Source of the DNA: Pseudomonadota bacterium
Lineage (GTDB): Bacteria > Myxococcota > UBA9042 > PHBI01
Reading direction: 5' to 3'
Assembly: GCA_005788935.1 (NCBI GenBank)
Contig: SYAK01000306.1
Coordinates: 1 to 10,873, forward strand
DNA length: 10,873 bases
In this document: piece by piece, positions 6,746-10,873 of the stretch
Numbering within the stretch: the stretch's first letter is position 1
How the letters are laid out: each line of letters starts with the position of its first letter
The notes under the pieces: generated by a model
Seen by the model: the letters and a program-made list of their open reading frames with translations, nothing else
What the model was told of the DNA's origin: nothing
Databases searched by the model: none
Position numbers and translations under genes: made by a program

Positions 6746-8563
6746 ATGAGACACCCCGAGCCGTTCCCGCGCGCCGCGCGCCGCGTCAGCCGAGTCCCCG
6801 TGGCGGGACTCCTCGCGCTTTGTCTTGCGTTCGGCCTCTCCGCGCCCAGCGTGGCCGCGCCGCCGCCCGAGGCCCCGGTGGGCTCTCCAAGGCCGGCCCC
6901 CGAGGCGCTCGAGCCCATCCCGCCAGCGCCGTCCAAGCCGGTGCTGCCGCCCGCAGCGCTCGACCCTGACGCCCCGCCGCGACAGCTCAGGCCCATCGTC
7001 CCGCCGCCACCCGTTGACGCCTGCATCTCAGCCGGCACCCGCTTCTCACCGTGCCGCGACCTCCGTCCACGGGCTTGGGTCATCCAGCCCGACCTCCGCG
7101 CGGACGCGCCCCAGGTCCCCGGTCTCTTCGAGCTGGTGCAGCCCGCGAAGCCCGCGCCCCAGCCTGACCCGCCCGCGGCGCTGACGACCTGGGAGGCCAT
7201 CAGGGCCATCCTGGGCCTCCTCGTCCTGCTCGGCCTCGCCTTCCTCGGCGGGCACCCGGCGGTGCAGCGCCTCGAGCGCCGCATTGGTGTGGCCCAGCTC
7301 GTCACGGCGGGCTTCCCCTTCGTCATCTTCGGCGTCATCGCCGCGCGCCCCGACGTCGCCATCCTGTCCCCGCCGGTCATGGACGCCATCGCGCCGCTCC
7401 TCCCCCTTGGCCTCGGCTGGATCGGCTTCGCCATCGGCATCCGCTTCGCACCCAGCCGCCCCGACCCGTCGCTCGGGCCTGTCACGGAGGCCTTCGTCCT
7501 CACGACCTTCATCCCGTTCGTGCTCATGGTCGGCTCGGCGAGCCTCCTGCTCTACCTCGCCGACCACGAACAGCGCGGCCTCCTCCCGTTCCTCCGGGAC
7601 GCGTTCATCCTCGCGACCGCGGGCGCCATGACCTCGCGCTCGCTCTCGGTCCTCGTCACCGCGCGTGGCGGCTCCGACTCCGCAGTCGCCCGCATGCGTC
7701 ACATCGTCCAACTCGAGGAGCTGACGGCCTTCGTCGCCCTCATCGCGCTCGCAGCCTTCTTCAGGCCGGCCGACGCCCTCGTCGGCTGGCACTTGCCGAG
7801 CCTCGGGTGGGTCTTCACGACGCTTGGTATCGGGGCCGCCCTCGGCGGGCTCACCTGGCTCGCGCTCGGGGCCATCGCGGGGCCCGTCGAAACGCTCGTC
7901 GTGATGCTCGGGTCCATCAGCTTCACGGCCGGCCTCGCAAGCTACCTCCGCCTGAGCCCGGTCGTCGTCTGTTTCATCGCCGGCACCGTCTTGATGAACC
8001 TGCCTGGCGTATGGCGCGAGCGCGTCCGCACCGCCATCGCCCGCCTCGAGCGACCGGTGTACCTCGTCTTCCTCACCATCGCGGGAGCCCTCTGGCCGAT
8101 CGATGACGCCTACGGCTGGGTCCTGATGGCGCTCTTCGTGTTCGTGCGTCTCGGAGGCCGTACGCTCGGTCTGCGCCTCTTCGCGCTGCACCACCGCTCG
8201 GCCCTCTCGGCCATCGAGCTGCGCCACCTCGCCGCCGCCCCGATGGGCGCGCTGTCCATCGCCATCGTCATCACCGCGCAGGACCTCTACTCGAGCCCGA
8301 CGCTCCCGTGGCTCGTGACGGCGGTCCTCGGTGGTGCCATCGTCAACGAGCTCGTGGTCCATTTCGCGGGCCCGATCGCCCGCCGCATCTTCCCCGACCC
8401 GCCCGGAGCGCTGCCCGAGCCGCTCGGCACCGAGCCTGCCGGCCTGGTGGTCCTGGCCGACCTCATCGAGGCGCCTGCCGAGGATCCTCTCCTCCACGCC
8501 TCGGCGCAGCCCGCGCAGGTCGACCCGCCCGAGGACCCGCGCCCCTCGCCAGAGGAGGCCTGA
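6746..8563 (+). CDS. CPA2-like cation:proton antiporter paralogue with periplasmic N-terminal domain
   Basis: This 605-residue membrane protein begins with a signal peptide (Arg-Arg, hydrophobic core, likely cleavage after S-V-A at 35-37). A Pro/Ala-rich periplasmic region follows (about 38-145) with two cysteines, C93 and C103, that could form a disulfide. About twelve hydrophobic helices run from 151 to 540, then an acidic, Pro-rich tail. Helix order and spacing resemble the CPA2/Kef fold, including the unwound-helix region around 290-304 (TAGAMTSRSLS) and the following ion-site helix. There the Kef 'QD' or antiporter 'DD' pair is replaced by E324-E325 (QLEELTAF). ATG 6746 is chosen because it gives a clean signal peptide; an in-frame GTG at 6689 adds 19 residues that spoil it. 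The stop is one base from the next start, so the two genes are certainly an operon. It may be an active antiporter with altered coupling or a non-catalytic partner; substrate unknown. Confidence 0.75.
   Translation: MRHPEPFPRAARRVSRVPVAGLLALCLAFGLSAPSVAAPPPEAPVGSPRPAPEALEPIPPAPSKPVLPPAALDPDAPPRQLRPIVPPPPVDACISAGTRFSPCRDLRPRAWVIQPDLRADAPQVPGLFELVQPAKPAPQPDPPAALTTWEAIRAILGLLVLLGLAFLGGHPAVQRLERRIGVAQLVTAGFPFVIFGVIAARPDVAILSPPVMDAIAPLLPLGLGWIGFAIGIRFAPSRPDPSLGPVTEAFVLTTFIPFVLMVGSASLLLYLADHEQRGLLPFLRDAFILATAGAMTSRSLSVLVTARGGSDSAVARMRHIVQLEELTAFVALIALAAFFRPADALVGWHLPSLGWVFTTLGIGAALGGLTWLALGAIAGPVETLVVMLGSISFTAGLASYLRLSPVVVCFIAGTVLMNLPGVWRERVRTAIARLERPVYLVFLTIAGALWPIDDAYGWVLMALFVFVRLGGRTLGLRLFALHHRSALSAIELRHLAAAPMGALSIAIVITAQDLYSSPTLPWLVTAVLGGAIVNELVVHFAGPIARRIFPDPPGALPEPLGTEPAGLVVLADLIEAPAEDPLLHASAQPAQVDPPEDPRPSPEEA
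8553..8558 (+). promoter_or_regulatory. Strong Shine-Dalgarno site of the second antiporter gene
   Basis: AGGAGG, a perfect anti-16S match, lies within the last codons of the upstream gene, 6 bases before ATG 8565. It sets the start of the second antiporter and excludes longer in-frame extensions reaching back to 8331. Confidence 0.75.
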
Positions 8564-8564
8564 G

Positions 8565-9926
8565 ATGGGGCTCAAGCTCATCCTGCTCGTGCTGTTCGCC
8601 GGACTGATGCACGCGACGCGCAGCTTCGTCCCAGACGAGTCACTTGGCTCCCGTCCGGCCGCGACCGCGCTCGCGTGCGGGTTTCTCATTCTTTCGGGCC
8701 TCCTCTCGGGTCAGATCTTCAAGCGCTTCGGCCTGCCCAAGCTCACCGGGTACCTCGCGGCCGGCATCCTCGTCGGGCCTCAGGTCCTCGCCCTCGTCTC
8801 GAAGGACATGCTGACCAGCCTCAAGGTCTTCAACGGGGTCGCGATCTCACTCATCGCGCTCACGGCCGGCCTCGAGATGCACCTGCCGTCGATTCGCCCG
8901 CTCATGAAGAGCATTACGTGGATTACGCTCGTGGGCGTCATTGGCACGACGATTCTCCTCGCGGCGACCGCCTGGCTCCTGCTCCCCACCATGCCGTTCG
9001 CCGTCGCCTTCAGCCCAGCCGAGCTGCTCGCCGTCTCGGCCGTCGTTGGCGTCGCGACCGTCGCCCAGAGCCCCGCCGTGGTCGTCGCGCTGCGGGACGA
9101 GACGCAGGCTGATGGTCCGCTCATGCGCACCGTGATGGCGGTCGTCGTCCTCGCCGACCTCGTCGTCATCTCGCTCTTTGCCATCGCGACGACGGTCGCC
9201 CGCTCGGTCCTCGGCGACGGCGGCGACGCGGTCGAGGCTGCGCTGTCCCTCGCCTGGGAGTTCATCGGCTCGGGTGTCGCCGGACTTGTCATCGGTGGCC
9301 TCCTCGCTCTGTATCTGCGGCGTGTCGGCACTGGCGGCAGCGGCCTCTTCGTCATCGCGGTCGCCTTCGTCACGGCCGAGGTGGGTCAGCGGCTGCACTT
9401 CGACCCGCTGCTCGTCGCGCTCTCGGCGGGCATGCTGATCCGCAACGCGACCACCGTGGGGGATCGCCTCCATCACGCCATCGAGGCGTCATCCCTGCCT
9501 GTCTATGTGACCTTCTTTGCGCTCGCGGGCGCCAAGGTCCAGCTCGACGCGCTGCTCGTCGTCGGTGTCCCGGCGCTCGCCATCGTGGCGGTCCGCGCGT
9601 TCGGTTTCTGGGTCGGCAACGATCTCGCAGCCCGCATCGCCGGCGCGCCCGACGTCGTACGGCGTTGGTGCGGTGTCGGGCTCATGCCGCAGGCCGGGCT
9701 CGCCCTCGCCCTCGGGCTGCTCGTCGAGCGGACCTTCCCGGACTTCGGCGAGGCGCTCGGCGTCCTCGTCCTCGGGGTCGTCGCGCTCAACGAGCTGATC
9801 ATGCCCGTCCTCTTCCGGCTGGCCCTCGTCCGGAGTGGCGAGGCGGGCGCGCTCGCATCGTCCGACGGGGAGACCACGGGACCGGCTCCGCAAGGCGACG
9901 CCAGCAGCGCGTCCGAACCGACCTGA
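8565..9926 (+). CDS. CPA2 family cation:proton antiporter (Kef/NapA-type transporter domain)
   Basis: This 453-residue integral membrane protein has about 12-13 hydrophobic helices. It exchanges a monovalent cation (Na+ or K+) for protons across the inner membrane by family knowledge. Signature stretches are 'GLPKLTGYLAAGILVGP' (56-72), 'LTAGLEMHL' (99-107), the unwound-helix region 'TVAQSPAVVVALRDE' (165-179), the ion-site helix with D198 (VVVLADLVVI), 'LPVYVTFFALAGAKVQLDAL' (311-330) and 'GLMPQAGLALALGLL' (372-386). No TrkA-N/RCK regulatory domain follows, only a short polar tail of about 30 residues, so it is a bare transporter and not a full KefB/C. The residue before D198 is Ala, not Gln, Asn or Asp, which is uncommon at the ion-binding pair. 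It has a perfect ribosome site and begins one base after the upstream paralogue ends, so equal or higher expression is expected. Cation specificity cannot be read from sequence. Confidence 0.9.
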   Translation: MGLKLILLVLFAGLMHATRSFVPDESLGSRPAATALACGFLILSGLLSGQIFKRFGLPKLTGYLAAGILVGPQVLALVSKDMLTSLKVFNGVAISLIALTAGLEMHLPSIRPLMKSITWITLVGVIGTTILLAATAWLLLPTMPFAVAFSPAELLAVSAVVGVATVAQSPAVVVALRDETQADGPLMRTVMAVVVLADLVVISLFAIATTVARSVLGDGGDAVEAALSLAWEFIGSGVAGLVIGGLLALYLRRVGTGGSGLFVIAVAFVTAEVGQRLHFDPLLVALSAGMLIRNATTVGDRLHHAIEASSLPVYVTFFALAGAKVQLDALLVVGVPALAIVAVRAFGFWVGNDLAARIAGAPDVVRRWCGVGLMPQAGLALALGLLVERTFPDFGEALGVLVLGVVALNELIMPVLFRLALVRSGEAGALASSDGETTGPAPQGDASSASEPT

Positions 9927-9927
9927 C

Positions 9928-9957
9928 CGGCGGGTGAGGCCGCCGCCGCGCGTTTTT
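9928..9957 (+). terminator. Likely intrinsic terminator after the antiporter operon
   Basis: CGGCGG (9928-9933) can pair with CCGCCG at 9940-9945 or 9943-9948, followed after a few GC bases by TTTTT (9953-9957). The stem begins directly after the stop codon TGA 9924-9926. The T-run is short and slightly displaced, so efficiency is uncertain, but this is the best terminator in the window and it precedes a new promoter. Confidence 0.5.
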
Positions 9958-9990
9958 CGCCGCTGCGAGCCGTTTTGGACCTGTATCCCT

Positions 9991-10019
9991 TTGCCCCTGA
10001 GGCACGAGGTGTCTATGTT
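9991..10019 (+). promoter_or_regulatory. Probable sigma70-like promoter of tldD
   Basis: TTGCCC (9991-9996) and TATGTT (10014-10019) are spaced by exactly 17 bases in the 149-base gap upstream of tldD, the largest non-coding stretch here and its most A/T-rich part. The predicted start near 10026 gives a leader of about 50 bases. The ribosome site is probably GGAG at 10061-10064, 11 bases before the ATG. The rest of the gap holds only the upstream terminator. Confidence 0.45.
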
Positions 10020-10075
10020 GTTCAATCATCGCGGCGGCATCCCCAGCCCCAACAGCCAACGGAGCACCACACCGC

Positions 10076-10873
10076 ATGTCCCCGCTCGTACGCTTCGGGA
10101 TCGACGCCGACACCACCGTCCGGACGCTCGAGACCCTTCAGTCCCGCCAGCTCGATGACGCGGACCTCTACTTCGAGCACGTCACAAGCGAAGGCGTCGC
10201 CCTTGACGAGGGCCTCGTCAAGCGGGCCTCCCGCTCCATCCATCAGGGCGTCGGCGTTCGCGCCGTCTCGGGCGAGCGAACTGGCTACGCCCACACGGCC
10301 GTCATCACGCCCGAGAGCCTCGACGAAGCGGCCCGCGCCGCCCGCGCCATCGCCCGCGACCCCGCCTCGGGTCTCGCCCGCTCCGTCGCGCTGGCCCCCC
10401 GAGCCCCGGGCGCGTCGCTCTATGCCGTCTCAGACGACCCGCTCGCCCGCGCGCTCGACGAGAAGGTCGCGCTGCTGTCCGCCATCGACGCCCGCGCCCG
10501 CGCCATCGACCCCCGCATCAAGCAGGTCCAGGCCTCCATCGCGGCCGAGATGAAGACCGTCGTCATCGCGACCGCCGACGGGCGCCTCATCGAGGATGTG
10601 CGCCCCCTCGCGCGCCTCTCTGTCGCCTGCATCGCGGTCGACGCAGCGCGCGGCCAGCGTCAGATCGGCTCGGCTGGTGGCGGCGGACGCTGGGACTTCT
10701 CGGCCTTCGTGACACCCGATGCCGCAGGCACGACCCTCTGGCAGCACTGGGTTGACGAGGCGGCCCGGCGCGCGCTGCTGCTGCTCGACGCGGTCGACGC
10801 CCCCGCTGGCACCTTCGACGTGGTGCTCGGGCCCGGGTGGCCTGGCATCCTGCTCCATGAGGCGGTCGGCCAC
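10076..10873 (+). CDS. tldD: TldD, metalloprotease subunit (5' part)
   Basis: ATG 10076 opens a frame of 266 codons with no stop before the window ends; TldD proteins are usually about 480 residues, so roughly the first half is present. The N-terminal TldD/PmbA domain shows the expected alpha/beta pattern, including 'DADLYFEHVTSEGVALDEG' near residues 28-46 and 'GVGVRAVSGERTGYAHT' near 57-73. The last visible residues are 'GILLHEAVGH', the zinc motif HExxxH (H261, E262, H266), which separates the catalytic TldD from its partner TldE/PmbA. By family knowledge TldD and TldE form a heterodimeric protease that trims peptides unfolded inside the complex, for example microcin B17 maturation and CcdA degradation in E. 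coli. The partner gene would be expected just downstream, outside the window. It has its own promoter and ribosome site and appears unlinked to the antiporter operon. Confidence 0.93.
   Translation, partial: MSPLVRFGIDADTTVRTLETLQSRQLDDADLYFEHVTSEGVALDEGLVKRASRSIHQGVGVRAVSGERTGYAHTAVITPESLDEAARAARAIARDPASGLARSVALAPRAPGASLYAVSDDPLARALDEKVALLSAIDARARAIDPRIKQVQASIAAEMKTVVIATADGRLIEDVRPLARLSVACIAVDAARGQRQIGSAGGGGRWDFSAFVTPDAAGTTLWQHWVDEAARRALLLLDAVDAPAGTFDVVLGPGWPGILLHEAVGH

Noticed and set aside
8331..8564. Upstream in-frame extension of the second antiporter
   Set aside because: It lies wholly inside the preceding gene and translates to Ser/Arg-rich sequence; AGGAGG at 8553-8558 points to ATG 8565.
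7046..8689. 547-codon open frame on the - strand opposite the antiporter genes
   Set aside because: Highly charged Arg/Glu/Asp-rich translation typical of the complement of Leu/Ala/Val-rich membrane protein codons. It crosses two clear + strand genes.
1..10873. Search by eye for CRISPR repeats, tRNA/rRNA, insertion sequences, attachment sites and toxin-antitoxin pairs
   Set aside because: No regularly spaced repeats, no tRNA-like or conserved rRNA stretches, no transposase or integrase motifs, and no small paired genes were seen.

Overview
The window is about 70% G+C with strong third-position G/C bias. Every gene I can support lies on the + strand and is tightly packed; the largest gap between genes is 149 bases. 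The mix suggests a Gram-negative bacterium with a periplasm, most likely Myxococcota or a related former-deltaproteobacterial lineage. It includes a sphingosine-1-phosphate-lyase-like enzyme, a large CehA/McbA-type PHP lipoprotein with an Asp/Pro-rich linker after its lipid cysteine, a class II DAHP synthase, paired CPA2-type antiporters and TldD. The taxonomic call is inference from gene content and composition, not from a marker gene.

Layout: (1) 1-552, the C-terminal 183 codons of a PLP-dependent lyase/decarboxylase. (2) 553-641, a leader with a small perfect dyad and a hairpin, then 642-2228, an M81 (MlrC-like) metallopeptidase. (3) 2281-5307, a TTG-initiated 1008-residue lipoprotein with a complete PHP metallohydrolase domain and an unusual histidine-rich C-terminal tail. 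Its stop overlaps the start (ATGA) of (4) 5304-6665, a class II 3-deoxy-7-phosphoheptulonate synthase, the entry enzyme of the shikimate pathway. A 7-bp perfect hairpin straddles that gene's stop codon. (5) 6746-8563 and 8565-9926, two adjacent, divergent members of the CPA2 cation:proton antiporter superfamily. The first carries a signal peptide and a proline-rich periplasmic domain and has Glu-Glu where the second has Ala-Asp. (6) 9927-10075, a terminator-like hairpin and a sigma70-like promoter, followed by (7) 10076-10873, the 5' part of tldD, cut at the window edge just after the HExxxH zinc motif.

Functionally this looks mostly like chromosomal housekeeping and accessory metabolism, not a mobile island. 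I see no transposase, integrase, tRNA, rRNA, CRISPR array or direct repeats. The two most unusual points are the antiporter pair, which by its spacing and unequal active-site residues could be a heterodimer or a transporter plus regulatory subunit, and the coupling of an exported His-tailed hydrolase to a cytoplasmic aromatic-biosynthesis enzyme. Both are hypotheses from sequence reading and gene order. I did not find convincing evidence of a wholly new system.
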